Origin: Burkholderia savannae
GTDB taxonomy: Bacteria > Pseudomonadota > Gammaproteobacteria > Burkholderiales > Burkholderiaceae
Length of the DNA: 64,000 bases
Direction: 5' to 3'
Assembly (NCBI RefSeq): GCF_001524445.2
Contig: NZ_CP013417.1
Span: 3,782,001 to 3,846,000 of the forward strand
Shown here: positions 7,646 through 16,216 of the stretch, piece after piece
Layout: every line of letters starts with the position of its first letter
Numbering within the stretch: the first letter of the stretch is position 1
Program-made: the position numbers and the translations under genes
Notes under the pieces: model-generated
Databases searched by the model: none
What the model was told of the DNA's origin: nothing
What the model saw: the letters and a program-made list of their open reading frames with translations, nothing else

Positions 7646-10522
7646 ATGAGTAACGCACCCATGTCCGAATTCGAGCGGGCGAGAGTCGCGCTCGGCTATG
7701 TTCCGCCCGACGACCGCGACACGTGGAGTCAGGTGGGGATGGCGCTCAAGGCTGAGTTTGGCGAGGAGGGCTTCGCCCTCTGGAACGAATGGAGCCAAGG
7801 CGCGCAGAACTACAACGGCAAGGACGCGCGCGATGTGTGGAAGTCGTTCAAGGGCGGCAAGATCACCATCAACACGCTGTTTCACCTCGCGAAGCTTGGC
7901 GGCTTCGATCCGCGTGCGCATCGAGCAAAGCCCGTCGATCCAGCGGAGCGCGAGCGGCAGAAAGCCGAGCGCGCGGCCCGCGAAGCGGCCGAGCTGGCCG
8001 AACTGACCGAGAAACAGCAAGCCGCGTCGGCGCTCGCTGAGTCGATCTGGTCGGCGGCCGAGCCCGCGCCGGCCGATCACCCGTACCTCGTTCGCAAGCG
8101 CATCCCGGTCGACGCGCTGCGCGTCCATCGCGGCGGCTTGTGCATTGGCACGGCTGCGTGCGACGGCGCACTCGTCATTCCGGCCCGTGACGCCGACGGC
8201 AAGCTGTGGACGCTGGAGTTCGTCCTGACGGACGGCCAGAAACGCTATCTGCCGAACGGCCGCAAGGCGGGCTGCTTCTCGCTGATCGGCGGCCCGCTAT
8301 CTTCCGCGCCGTCCACGCTGCTGATTGGCGAGGGTTACGCCACGTGCGCGACGCTCGCGGCCGCGACCGGCTATCCGGCTGCCGTCGCGTTCGACGCCGG
8401 CAACCTGCACGCGGTCGCGACGGCGCTGCGCGGCCAGTATCCGGACGCCCGCATCGTCGTATGCGCGGATGACGACCACACGACAAAGGGCAATCCGGGC
8501 GTGACGAAAGCCCGTGCGGCGGCCGAGGCCGTCGCCGGCATCGTCGCCGTGCCCGACTTCGGTCCGAACCGCCCGACGGCCGGCACCGACTTCAACGACC
8601 TGGCTGCGCACCTCGGCCCGGATGCGGTGGCCGCCGCCGTGCGCGCTGCGCTTGCGCCGGCCGGCTCGGCTGACGCCGGCAAGGCCAAGGCAGCACTGCC
8701 CGCCGTGAAGCCTGCCAAGCGCCCGAAAACAGCCCGCGCGCAGGACGGCAAGTCGCGGTTCATTGTCGACGATAAGGGCGTGTGGTTTCACGGCTTCAAC
8801 AATCAGGGCGATCCGCTGCCACCACATTGGGTCAGCACGCGGATCGACGTGATTGCGGAGACGCGAAACGAGATGAACAGCGAGTGGGGCTACCTGCTCG
8901 AATTCACGGATCGCGACGGCATCCTCAAACGGTGGGCGGTGCCGGCCGGACTCTTTGCCGGCGACGGAACGGAGCTGCGCCGCATGCTGCTCGATATGGG
9001 CGTGAAGCTCGGCGTCACGCAGATCGCCCGCACGCAGATCGCGAACTATGTGCAGATGGCGCAGCCGGACGAGCGCGTGCGCTGCGTGCCGCGCGTCGGC
9101 TGGCATCACGGCGCGTTCGTGCTGCCCGATCGCGTCATCGGCACCGGCAAAGAGGCGCTGATCTATCAGGCCGACACGCCGATCCAGAGCCAGTTCAAGG
9201 AGCGCGGCACGCTGGACGACTGGCGACGCGAGGTCGCGGCCTACTGCGTCGGCAATAGCCGGCTGCTGTTCTGCGTCGCTACCGCCTTCGCTGGTCCGCT
9301 GCTGCACTTCTCCGGCCTTCAGTCGGGCGGCTTCCACCTGCTCGGCACGACGTCCAAGGGCAAGTCGACGGGCGGCGTCATCGCTGCATCCGTGTTCGGC
9401 TCGCCCGACTACGTGCGAAGCTGGAAGGCGACCGACAACGCCCTCGAAGCCGTCGCCACGCAGCATAGCGACGCGCTGCTGATCCTCGATGAAATAGGGC
9501 AGGTCGAGCCGCGCTTGGTTGGCGATGTGATCTACATGCTTGCGAACGAGTCGGGCAAGGCTCGCGCGTCGCGTAGCGGCTCGGCCAAGCCGGTGCTTAC
9601 GTGGCGGCTGCTGTTCCTGTCGAACGGCGAAAAGAGCGTGTCCGCGCTGATGGCCGAGGGCAACAAGCCCATGAAAGGCGGTATCGAGGTGCGCTTGCCC
9701 GCGATCCCGGCCGAGGTCGGCGAGATGGGCGTCGTGGAGAAGCTGCACGGCTTCCCGACGCCGGCCGCGCTGATCGAGCATCTTGAGCGGCACGCCGGCA
9801 TGCACTACGGCACGGCCGGCCCCGCCTTCATCGAGTGGGCGTCGTCGCAGGCGGGTGAGCTGGCCGAACACCTGCGCATGCGCGTGGACGAGCTGGTCGC
9901 GCAGTGGGTGCCGATCGGCGCGCATTCGCAGGTCGCGCGGGTCGCCAAGCGGTTCTGTCTCGTTGCCGTGGCCGGCGAGCTGGCGACAGCGCACGGGCTG
10001 ACCGGCTGGCCGCCGGGCGAATCGGTCGAGGCCGCGCGTCGTTGCTTCGATGGCTGGCTCGAACTGCGCGGCGGCACCGGCAATTCGGACGAGGCGGAAG
10101 CCGTGCGACAGGTACGGTATTTCCTGGCCGCGCACGGCGACAACCGTTTCGTGTGGATGCACCGGTCGAAGGATGACCATCGGCCGAACGTGCCGCATCG
10201 AGCGGGCTGGAAACGGCTGCTGAAGCGCAGCCAGCGCGACACGGCCATCGCATCGGATCAGGATTACTACACGGAGTTCGGCGACAAGATGAGTGCCGAC
10301 GACGCGGAGAACGTCGAGACCGAATATCTGATCGAGTCGAGCGTGTTCCGTGAGGAAGTGTGCGCCGGCTTCGATTACAAGATGGTGGCCGAGGCGTTGA
10401 AGAAGCGGGGCGTGCTCAGGCCCCGTTCTGACGGTTATCCCTACCGCAAGGAGGATATCCCCGGACACGGCCCGGCGATGGTCTATCGCGTGTTGCCGTC
10501 GATCTTCGCACTCGATCTGTAA
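7646..10522 (+). CDS. Phage/island primase-helicase (PriCT-2, TOPRIM, DUF927)
   Basis: A 958-residue replication protein acting at the island origin. The N-terminus (about 8-85) looks like a primase C-terminal type 2 domain (DTWSQVGMALK, ALWNEWSQ). A TOPRIM domain follows with LLIGEGYATCATLAAATG near residue 225 and IVVCADDD near 270, the acidic residues that bind metal. From about 375 a DUF927 helicase-like part carries a Walker A variant (GTTSKGKSTGG, near 566) and Walker B (LLILDEIG, near 612). It replaces the P4 alpha protein in many beta-proteobacterial islands. The start ATG has a downstream ATG five codons later as an alternative. No frameshift: likely functional. Confidence 0.9.
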   Translation: MSNAPMSEFERARVALGYVPPDDRDTWSQVGMALKAEFGEEGFALWNEWSQGAQNYNGKDARDVWKSFKGGKITINTLFHLAKLGGFDPRAHRAKPVDPAERERQKAERAAREAAELAELTEKQQAASALAESIWSAAEPAPADHPYLVRKRIPVDALRVHRGGLCIGTAACDGALVIPARDADGKLWTLEFVLTDGQKRYLPNGRKAGCFSLIGGPLSSAPSTLLIGEGYATCATLAAATGYPAAVAFDAGNLHAVATALRGQYPDARIVVCADDDHTTKGNPGVTKARAAAEAVAGIVAVPDFGPNRPTAGTDFNDLAAHLGPDAVAAAVRAALAPAGSADAGKAKAALPAVKPAKRPKTARAQDGKSRFIVDDKGVWFHGFNNQGDPLPPHWVSTRIDVIAETRNEMNSEWGYLLEFTDRDGILKRWAVPAGLFAGDGTELRRMLLDMGVKLGVTQIARTQIANYVQMAQPDERVRCVPRVGWHHGAFVLPDRVIGTGKEALIYQADTPIQSQFKERGTLDDWRREVAAYCVGNSRLLFCVATAFAGPLLHFSGLQSGGFHLLGTTSKGKSTGGVIAASVFGSPDYVRSWKATDNALEAVATQHSDALLILDEIGQVEPRLVGDVIYMLANESGKARASRSGSAKPVLTWRLLFLSNGEKSVSALMAEGNKPMKGGIEVRLPAIPAEVGEMGVVEKLHGFPTPAALIEHLERHAGMHYGTAGPAFIEWASSQAGELAEHLRMRVDELVAQWVPIGAHSQVARVAKRFCLVAVAGELATAHGLTGWPPGESVEAARRCFDGWLELRGGTGNSDEAEAVRQVRYFLAAHGDNRFVWMHRSKDDHRPNVPHRAGWKRLLKRSQRDTAIASDQDYYTEFGDKMSADDAENVETEYLIESSVFREEVCAGFDYKMVAEALKKRGVLRPRSDGYPYRKEDIPGHGPAMVYRVLPSIFALDL

Positions 10523-11259
10523 AGTGCACCGCCGCCGTGGAGGGGCGGTGGCGGACATACCTTTGCGCGGCAATTCCCGTCCGGAGCAAAGTGACTTTGG
10601 ACGAGATACGTTCCAGATGGAACTGGGCGGGCGGAAATCGCGACTCTTAATCCATTTGCAACAATGGGCGGAAATTTTCCTCCAACACCTCCAACACCCT
10701 CCAACTCGTTTGGAGGAACGTAAAGCCTTATCCCACAAGGCTTTGAGGCCAGTTCAAACCATTTCCTCCAAACCTCCAACTCGTTTTGCACTGAGCGGAT
10801 TCGTGCTGCGCGTTCGGTGCGGACCAGATTCCAGATGGGACAAGGCTTTCCGGGGAATTCATGCCCCGGAATGCGGGTTTTCGAGGGGGGGCGTACGCGA
10901 AACGCACCGAAGCCACATTGTTGCACCCACCGAGAGAGTCGGTGGACGGCCCGGACAACCAAGGGACCCTGTACAGGAGCCAACATGCGGGGGCTCACAC
11001 CCGCGCTCTTTCTCTACTGACGACGAAAACAAGGGGGGCACATAATCATAAAGGGCCAAATCACGCACGCCCCTGATGCGTTGGCCTTGCCCGTTTTACT
11101 GGTGGGGAGCGCGCGTAAGGGGGGTCATATTCACGGCCCGGCGGCGGATCATTTGGACGAGCGGGTCCTGCCTGGTGCGTTGCGTGAGCGGGTGATTCGA
11201 GCGCGTCACACGCGCGGCTCGTCGCAATTTTCAGGGTGGTCAGTACGGTGGTCGGGTGG
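10523..11259. other. Non-coding repeat-rich stretch; candidate island replication origin
   Basis: Between primase and integrase no convincing gene is seen. It carries several CCTCCAAC words in a row at about 10679-10704, ending CCTCCAACTCGTTTGG, and a second copy CCTCCAACTCGTTTTG at about 10775-10790; a perfect inverted repeat GTTCCA-GA-TGGAAC at 10610-10623; and the palindrome at 10587-10599. Repeats next to a primase gene are typical of a P4-type origin, which is inference. A tiny 11-codon frame with a good ribosome site begins at 10985. Confidence 0.5.
10587..10599. promoter_or_regulatory. 13-bp palindrome, copy 2
   Basis: CAAAGTGACTTTG, identical in both arms to the palindrome at 6156-6168. 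It lies 64 bases after the primase stop. Confidence 0.4.
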
Positions 11260-12486
11260 TCAGGCGGCGGCCTTGGTCATCGAAGCCTTCACCTCCTGCT
11301 CAATGTAGTCGGCCCATGCCTGCATCAAGGCCAGGCGCTTCTCAAACAGGTCGCCGCGTCGGTAGGCCGCTTCCGTCTTGTCGCGAATTGCGTGCGCGAG
11401 CGCCATTTCCACCACCTCATTCGCGAATGGCGTGCACTCTGCGGCCCAATCACGGAACGTCGACCGGAAGCCGTGAACCGTAAGGTCAGCTCGCCCCATC
11501 GCCTTCAGCAGCTTTCGCATCGCACTGTGCGCGAGCGGTCGCCCCGCCTTCGAGCCTTCGAAGATCGGCCCCGCATCCGCTTGGAACAGGCCGTTTAACA
11601 AGGCGAGTGCCGACGATGACAACGGCACGCGATGGGAGCGCTTGGCCTTCATTCGTTCAGGCGGGATTTCCCAAACAGCCCCCTGTTGATCCACCTCGCT
11701 GAAGGGCGCACCCGTCGACTCATTTGAACGCACCGCCGTCAGGATCGTGAATTCGAGCAACCGTGCGGCTGTGCCCGACACCGCGCGCAGCTCGACCATA
11801 AACGCGCCGATGTCGACATACGGCAATGCCGCAAAGTGCTTCACCTGCTTGACCTTACGGGGGGATGCCAAAAGCTGTTCAAGATGCCCCGTCCATCGCG
11901 CCGGGTTCTCGCCGCTGCGCAATCCACGAACCTTGGCCCAATCAAGGATGGTTTCAATGCGGGCGCGCACACGAGAAGCCGTCTCGTTCTTGGTCAACCA
12001 GACGGGCTCCAACACCCGCATCACTAAATCAGTCGTCACATCAGCGGGACGCAGCGCGCCGATGACGGGATAGGCATATGTGGCCAGGGAGCGAACCCAA
12101 TGCTTTCGATACCTCTCACTCTGCCATTCCGCGCCTCGCGCCTTGATATAGGCAAGTGCACATTGCTTGAACGTCAGCGCCGAAACAACCTTGGCCTTGC
12201 GCTCAGCCTTCTCCTGCTTGCGCACGATCGCCGGATCATCGCCTCGCCACACAACTTCGCGGTGCGCGTTGCGAGCGGATCTCGCCACCTCAAGCGTCAC
12301 GCGGGGGTACGGGCCGATCTGGATCAAGCCCTCGCGGCCGTCAGGCTTCGAGTAACGAAATTGCCAATATTTGTGGCCGGTCGGCCGAACGAGCAGCGCG
12401 AGCCCCCCACCGTCACTGAGTCGATAGGCGCGCTCACGCGGCTTGGCCGCACGGCATTGAACATCACGAAGAAGGCGTTCCGCCAT
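11260..12486 (-). CDS. P4-family tyrosine integrase
   Basis: A 408-residue site-specific recombinase. The N-terminus (RLSDGGGLALLVRPTGHKYW) is the arm-type DNA-binding domain of P4-like integrases; a SAM-like core-binding domain lies around 100-190. The catalytic part shows the first arginine in TAVRSNES, and HGFRSTFRDWA carrying the H-x-x-R box, followed by ALAHAIRDKTEAAYRRGD with the active tyrosine (AYRRGD). I use the ATG at 12486; a TTG five codons upstream is less likely. The gene points into the island and defines its right end. Confidence 0.93.
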   Translation of the reverse strand: MAERLLRDVQCRAAKPRERAYRLSDGGGLALLVRPTGHKYWQFRYSKPDGREGLIQIGPYPRVTLEVARSARNAHREVVWRGDDPAIVRKQEKAERKAKVVSALTFKQCALAYIKARGAEWQSERYRKHWVRSLATYAYPVIGALRPADVTTDLVMRVLEPVWLTKNETASRVRARIETILDWAKVRGLRSGENPARWTGHLEQLLASPRKVKQVKHFAALPYVDIGAFMVELRAVSGTAARLLEFTILTAVRSNESTGAPFSEVDQQGAVWEIPPERMKAKRSHRVPLSSSALALLNGLFQADAGPIFEGSKAGRPLAHSAMRKLLKAMGRADLTVHGFRSTFRDWAAECTPFANEVVEMALAHAIRDKTEAAYRRGDLFEKRLALMQAWADYIEQEVKASMTKAAA

Positions 12487-12506
12487 GTCTAAACACCCCA
12501 AAATCT

Positions 12507-12530
12507 ACCCGGAAAAGTACCCGGAAAAAT
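12507..12530. repeat. Tandem TACCCGGAAAA repeat upstream of integrase
   Basis: Two adjacent 12-base units, TACCCGGAAAAG and TACCCGGAAAAA, just upstream of the integrase start. Their position and size suit arm-type binding sites of the integrase N-terminal domain or an autoregulatory site. Confidence 0.4.
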
Positions 12531-12560
12531 TGGGGATTGTACGATACCTCCCGGCCCTAT

Positions 12561-12572
12561 ACAGCACTATCG
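12561..12572. repeat. Inverted copy of the left-end CGATAGTGCTGT element
   Basis: ACAGCACTATCG is the exact reverse complement of 5363-5374. In the direct sense TATACAGCACTATCG (12558-12572) also resembles TATACAGTGCTGTCG (5380-5394). Confidence 0.45.
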
Positions 12573-12635
12573 ATCGCCACAACCCCGCGCAGATAAAGGG
12601 AAGTCTGGATGCTCTCGAATTTTACGGCACCCTAA

Positions 12636-12734
12636 GGGCGTAGCTACTGGTGGATCGCGCCGCGCGAAACGGCGGGCGAGGCGCTCGTCGGGCGGTTCTG
12701 CGCGTGGCTCGAAGCGCAGGCGCATGGGGGCTGA
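12636..12734 (+). pseudogene. C-terminal remnant of a LysR-type regulator
   Basis: After an in-frame TAA, the plus-strand frame reads YWWIAPRETAGEALVGRFCAW then LEAQAHGG and a stop at 12732-12734. This is the standard ending of LysR-family proteins of the GcvA type. The upstream ~270 codons are missing and are replaced by island DNA, so the island end or a deletion beheaded the gene. It is too short to be a functional protein. Confidence 0.6.
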
Positions 12735-12840
12735 TGAGCCGCCGGGCGTCGAGCGGGGAAGCGCGGCGTGGCCGAGGGGCGCGCGGCACGCCAATCGGGT
12801 GACGGACCAGTCGCGCGACGAAAGTCATGCGATCGCAGCC

Positions 12841-12896
12841 CCGCCGCATTTCGACCGCCGCATTTCGACCGCCGCATTTCGTGCGCCGCACTTCGA
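12841..12896. repeat. Four 14-bp tandem repeats
   Basis: Units CCGCCGCATTTCGA, the same again, CCGCCGCATTTCGT and GCGCCGCACTTCGA lie head to tail between the LysR remnant and the permease stop. Non-coding. Confidence 0.7.
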
Positions 12897-12957
12897 CCAC
12901 CCCGCACCAGGCAATGCAATTCGAGCCGCACGCCAATCGAGGCCACCCCGCCGCCGC

Positions 12958-14265
12958 TCACACCATCGGCCCCGGCTCCTTCTCCTTGCGCAGCAGCGCG
13001 TATAGGATGATCGCGCCGAACGTCGCGGTGCCGATCCCGCCGAGCGCGAAGCCGCCGAACTTCAGCGAGAAGTCGCCCGCGCCGAGCACGAGCGTGACGG
13101 CGGCGACGATCAGATTCCGGTTGTCGGAAAAGTCGACGCGGTTCACGACCCAGATCCGTGCGCCCGTCACCGCGATGAGCCCGAACACGACGATCGACAC
13201 CCCGCCCAGCACCGGCCCCGGAATCGTCTGAATCACCGCGCCGAACTTCGGCGAGAAGCCGAGCGCGATCGCGATCAGCCCGGCCGCGACGAACACGAGC
13301 GTCGAGTAGATCCGCGTCACCGCCATCACGCCGATGTTCTCCGCATACGTCGTCACGCCCGTGCCGCCCATGCTGCCGGAGACGATCGTCGCGAGCCCGT
13401 CGCCGACGAACGCGCGGCCGACGTAGCGGTCGAGGTTGCGGCCCGTCATCGCGCTCACCGCCTTGATGTGGCCGAGATTCTCGGCGACGAGGATCACCGC
13501 GACGGGCGCGATCAGCAGGATCGCGTGCGGATCGAACACGGGGCGGTGAAACGTCGGCACGCCGAACCAAGCGGCGTTCGCGACGCTCGCGAAATCGATC
13601 GGCTTGCCGAGCCCCATGCCGTTGGTGAGCGCCGCATAGATCGCGTACGCGATCAGCACGCCGACGAGAATCAGGAGCCGCTGCAGCATCCCGCGCGCGA
13701 ACACCGCGACGCCGCCGACGCAAAGCACGGTCACGAGCGCAAGCGTGGAATCGAACGTCGACGCGGACACGCCCTTCACCGCGATCGGCGCGAGATTGAG
13801 GCCGATCACCGCGACGATCGAGCCCGTGACGACGGGCGGCATCAGCGCCTCGATCCAGCGCGTGCCGACCGCCGACACGACGACGCCGATCAGCGCATAG
13901 GCGACGCCGCACGCGACGATCCCGCCGAGCGCGACGGGGATGTTCGGATTCGCGCCGCTGCCGCCGTAGCCCGTCACCGCGATCACGAGGCCGATGAACG
14001 CGAAGCTCGAGCCGAGATAGCTCGGCACGCGGCCGCCGACGAGCGCGAAGAACAGCAACGTGCCGATTCCGGACATCAGGATGCAGAGATTCGGATCGAA
14101 GCCCATCAGAAGCGGGGCGAGCACCGTCGAGCCGAACATCGCGACGACGTGCTGCACGCCCATCGCGAACGTCTGCGGCCACGGCAGGCGCTCGTCGGGC
14201 GCGACGACGCGGGCCGCGTCGTCGCGCGACGGCGCGCGCCAACGCGGGAAATAGGAATCGGCCAT
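12958..14265 (-). CDS. uraA: NCS2-family nucleobase:cation symporter (uracil permease type)
   Basis: A 435-residue inner-membrane protein that imports uracil (or a related nucleobase such as xanthine) with protons. The NCS2 fold of about 14 membrane helices is evident. Key acidic residues are visible: glutamate in ILVAENLGH (helix 8) and glutamate in TYAENIGVMAVTR (helix 10), the latter being the NCS2 signature. The start ATG at 14265 has AAGGAG 9 bases upstream; a longer reading through Ala/Arg-rich DNA is not credible. Standing alone on the minus strand downstream of flgL with a terminator between. Uracil is the best guess for the substrate. Confidence 0.88.
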   Translation of the reverse strand: MADSYFPRWRAPSRDDAARVVAPDERLPWPQTFAMGVQHVVAMFGSTVLAPLLMGFDPNLCILMSGIGTLLFFALVGGRVPSYLGSSFAFIGLVIAVTGYGGSGANPNIPVALGGIVACGVAYALIGVVVSAVGTRWIEALMPPVVTGSIVAVIGLNLAPIAVKGVSASTFDSTLALVTVLCVGGVAVFARGMLQRLLILVGVLIAYAIYAALTNGMGLGKPIDFASVANAAWFGVPTFHRPVFDPHAILLIAPVAVILVAENLGHIKAVSAMTGRNLDRYVGRAFVGDGLATIVSGSMGGTGVTTYAENIGVMAVTRIYSTLVFVAAGLIAIALGFSPKFGAVIQTIPGPVLGGVSIVVFGLIAVTGARIWVVNRVDFSDNRNLIVAAVTLVLGAGDFSLKFGGFALGGIGTATFGAIILYALLRKEKEPGPMV

Positions 14266-14968
14266 CGCGGAATTCTCCTTGTTGTCTGGATTGAGGCGCG
14301 CGCGACGGCGCGTCGAGGCAAAATCACGCGCGAGTGTACGAAGCGGGAATCGCGCTGACAAGCGGCGCGCAAAAACGGCCGCGGCGCGGGATGCGCGCGG
14401 ACAGGAAACGCAAGGAAGGGGAAAGGAAGCGCATCCGCGCGGAGGTGATGAAAACGGGCCGCGACCGCGGACGGCGAGGGTGACGAAGGAACGCGGCTTG
14501 GAAGCCCCGCGCGCGATCTCGCCGGGCGCGCGCCGCCGATTCCGAAAGGCGGCCAGGCCGACAAAGCGCGCCTGGCCGCGGCCGATGGGACTGAGGAGAC
14601 CGATAAGGCCGATGCAGCCGATGCAGTCGATACGGCCGGTGCCCCACGCGCGCGACGCAATCGCAACCGCTGCCGCTGCGCACGGCAAGTCACAGCGCAC
14701 GAAAGCGGTCCCGCTGCGTCCCGTCGGCGCGGTCGCGCCTGCGAAGGCGGCGGCGCCGGCGAAGCCACCGAAGCCACCGATGCCACCGATGCCGACGGTA
14801 AAACGCCCGCCCCGAAAAGCAAAACGGGCGGCAAGAGCCGCCCGCTTGAACACCGCCATGCGTCATACACGCGCGGCGCGGCCGCAAACCGCGCCGTCGA
14901 CGAACCGATCACCCGTCGCCCCGCCCCGCCTCGCCGGCCGCCCCGCCGCCGAGCGCGAGCCGCGACGC
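14266..14968. other. Intergenic region between flgL and the permease gene
   Basis: Holds the flgL terminator and, near 14610-14650 and 14758-14800, short degenerate repeats (GATGCAGCC-type and GAAGCCACC/GATGCCACC units). No gene seen. The permease promoter should lie in the first 150 bases. Confidence 0.6.
14812..14846 (-). terminator. Rho-independent terminator after flgL
   Basis: On the minus strand CGGGCGGC-TCTT-GCCGCCCG (stems at 14837-14844 and 14825-14832) is followed by TTTTGCTTTT. It closes the flgKL transcription unit. Confidence 0.85.
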
Positions 14969-16201
14969 TTACGGATTCAGATACTGGAACAGCGACAGGT
15001 TCTGCATCTGCACGAACGCCTTCTGCGCGGCGCTCAGCGAATTCTGCAGTTGCAGGAACTGGCTGATCGCGGCGGGCAGATTCGTGTCGGTCAGGTTCGA
15101 CAGGCTGTTCGCCGCCTGCAGCGAATTCGTCGACGTCACCGACTGTATCGCCTTCACCTCCTGCATGCGGCCGCCGACCGAGGCCTGCACGGTCAGCACG
15201 TTCGTCAGCGTGTTCATCAGCTTTGTCGATGCGGTGGCCATCGCGTTCGAGAGCGCGGTCGACGCGGTCGGGCTGTTGCCGACGGGCGCCTTCAAAGCGG
15301 CGATCGCCGTGTCGAGCGTCGCGAATACGTCGGCGCCCGATTGCGGGGCGGGCGTCACCGTGAACTGGTCGCCCGCCGCCGGCGTGCCCGACACCGCGAC
15401 CGTCTGCCCGCCGAGGTTGATCCCCTGGCCCGACGAGTATGGCTGCGCGGCGCTCGTCGTCGGCGGCTGGACCGTGTTGTCGGTCACCGTATAGGTAGGC
15501 GCCGCCGCCGTGCCGCCGAAGGTGATCGTGAACTGGTGCGCGTTGGTCGGATCGGACGGATTCGTGATGCTGACCGCGCCGACCGTGCCCGTGCCCGTGT
15601 TGCTCGCGGCCGCGGCCGGCACCGGAAGGCTGCCGAGGAACGGCACCGACAGGAACACGCTCGCGCCGTTGTCGCCCTGCGAGACCGTGTTCGTGTCGGC
15701 GATCTGCACGACGCGCGAGCCGTAGTCGCCGCTGTAGTTGACGCCCCCGCCCGCCTTGTTCGCGAACGGCGCGGTCGTCGGCTGGAAGCCCGCGAACACG
15801 TAGTTGCCCGCGCCGTCCGTCGTGTTCGCGAGCGTGAGCAGGTGATCGCGCGAACCCTGGAGCTGAGCGGCGAGCGCCGCGCGATCGCTGTCCGACAATC
15901 CGCCGTCGCCCGCGTGCATGATCGTCTGATACGCGGCGTTGAGCGCGTCGCTCACGCTCGTGAGCGTCGAGGATTCGGTCTGCAGCGACGTCAGCACCGT
16001 CGACTGGTTCGACGTGTACTGCGCGAGCGTCGCCGACGTGGCCGTCAGCTGCACCGCCTGCGCGGCCGCGAGCGGGTTGTCGGCGGGCGTCGTCAGGCTG
16101 ACGCCGCTCGCCACCTGCTGGTAGAGCTGAGCGATCTGCGCCTGTTGGTCGTTCATCATGCTGACGTTCAGGCTGTAGAGCTGAGAGCTGGAAATGCGCA
16201 T
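14969..16201 (-). CDS. flgL: Flagellar hook-filament junction protein FlgL (HAP3)
   Basis: 410 residues. Forms the second ring of the hook-filament junction. The N-terminus (MRISSSQLYSLNVSMMNDQQ) and the C-terminus (LQLQNSLSAAQKAFVQMQNL) show the paired amphipathic helices that build the D0/D1 coiled coil of flagellin-like axial proteins; the variable middle is Gly/Thr/Ala-rich. Begins 15 bases after flgK, so the two are co-transcribed; sigma28 control is expected. Confidence 0.95.
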   Translation of the reverse strand: MRISSSQLYSLNVSMMNDQQAQIAQLYQQVASGVSLTTPADNPLAAAQAVQLTATSATLAQYTSNQSTVLTSLQTESSTLTSVSDALNAAYQTIMHAGDGGLSDSDRAALAAQLQGSRDHLLTLANTTDGAGNYVFAGFQPTTAPFANKAGGGVNYSGDYGSRVVQIADTNTVSQGDNGASVFLSVPFLGSLPVPAAAASNTGTGTVGAVSITNPSDPTNAHQFTITFGGTAAAPTYTVTDNTVQPPTTSAAQPYSSGQGINLGGQTVAVSGTPAAGDQFTVTPAPQSGADVFATLDTAIAALKAPVGNSPTASTALSNAMATASTKLMNTLTNVLTVQASVGGRMQEVKAIQSVTSTNSLQAANSLSNLTDTNLPAAISQFLQLQNSLSAAQKAFVQMQNLSLFQYLNP

Positions 16202-16216
16202 CGCCGTCTACCTCGT

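Larger units (their letters stand above)
5040..12635. mobile_element. P4-like integrative genetic island (satellite/cryptic prophage)
   Basis: The span holds the typical gene set of a P4-type satellite: structured leader RNA, AlpA/Cox-like excision regulator, ash-like gene, small overlapping genes, a primase-helicase with TOPRIM and DUF927 parts, and a P4-family integrase transcribed towards the centre from the right end. No capsid, terminase or lysis gene is present. The right boundary falls at a truncated LysR gene (about 12636). The left boundary is uncertain; no tRNA target and no long direct repeat was found, so the limits are approximate. The neighbouring exoprotein gene could belong to a larger island. 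Confidence 0.75.

Noticed and set aside
8297..10738. 813-codon minus-strand open frame over the primase gene
   Set aside because: The plus strand carries clear TOPRIM and ATPase motifs; the minus frame is GC-bias shadow.
10985..11020. 11-codon frame (MRGLTPALFLY) with AGGAG ahead
   Set aside because: Could be a leader peptide, but no downstream gene is placed to be controlled; too short to call.
11081..11308. 75-codon plus-strand frame overlapping the integrase 3' end
   Set aside because: Smooth composition but no ribosome site, no recognised family, and antisense overlap with the integrase.
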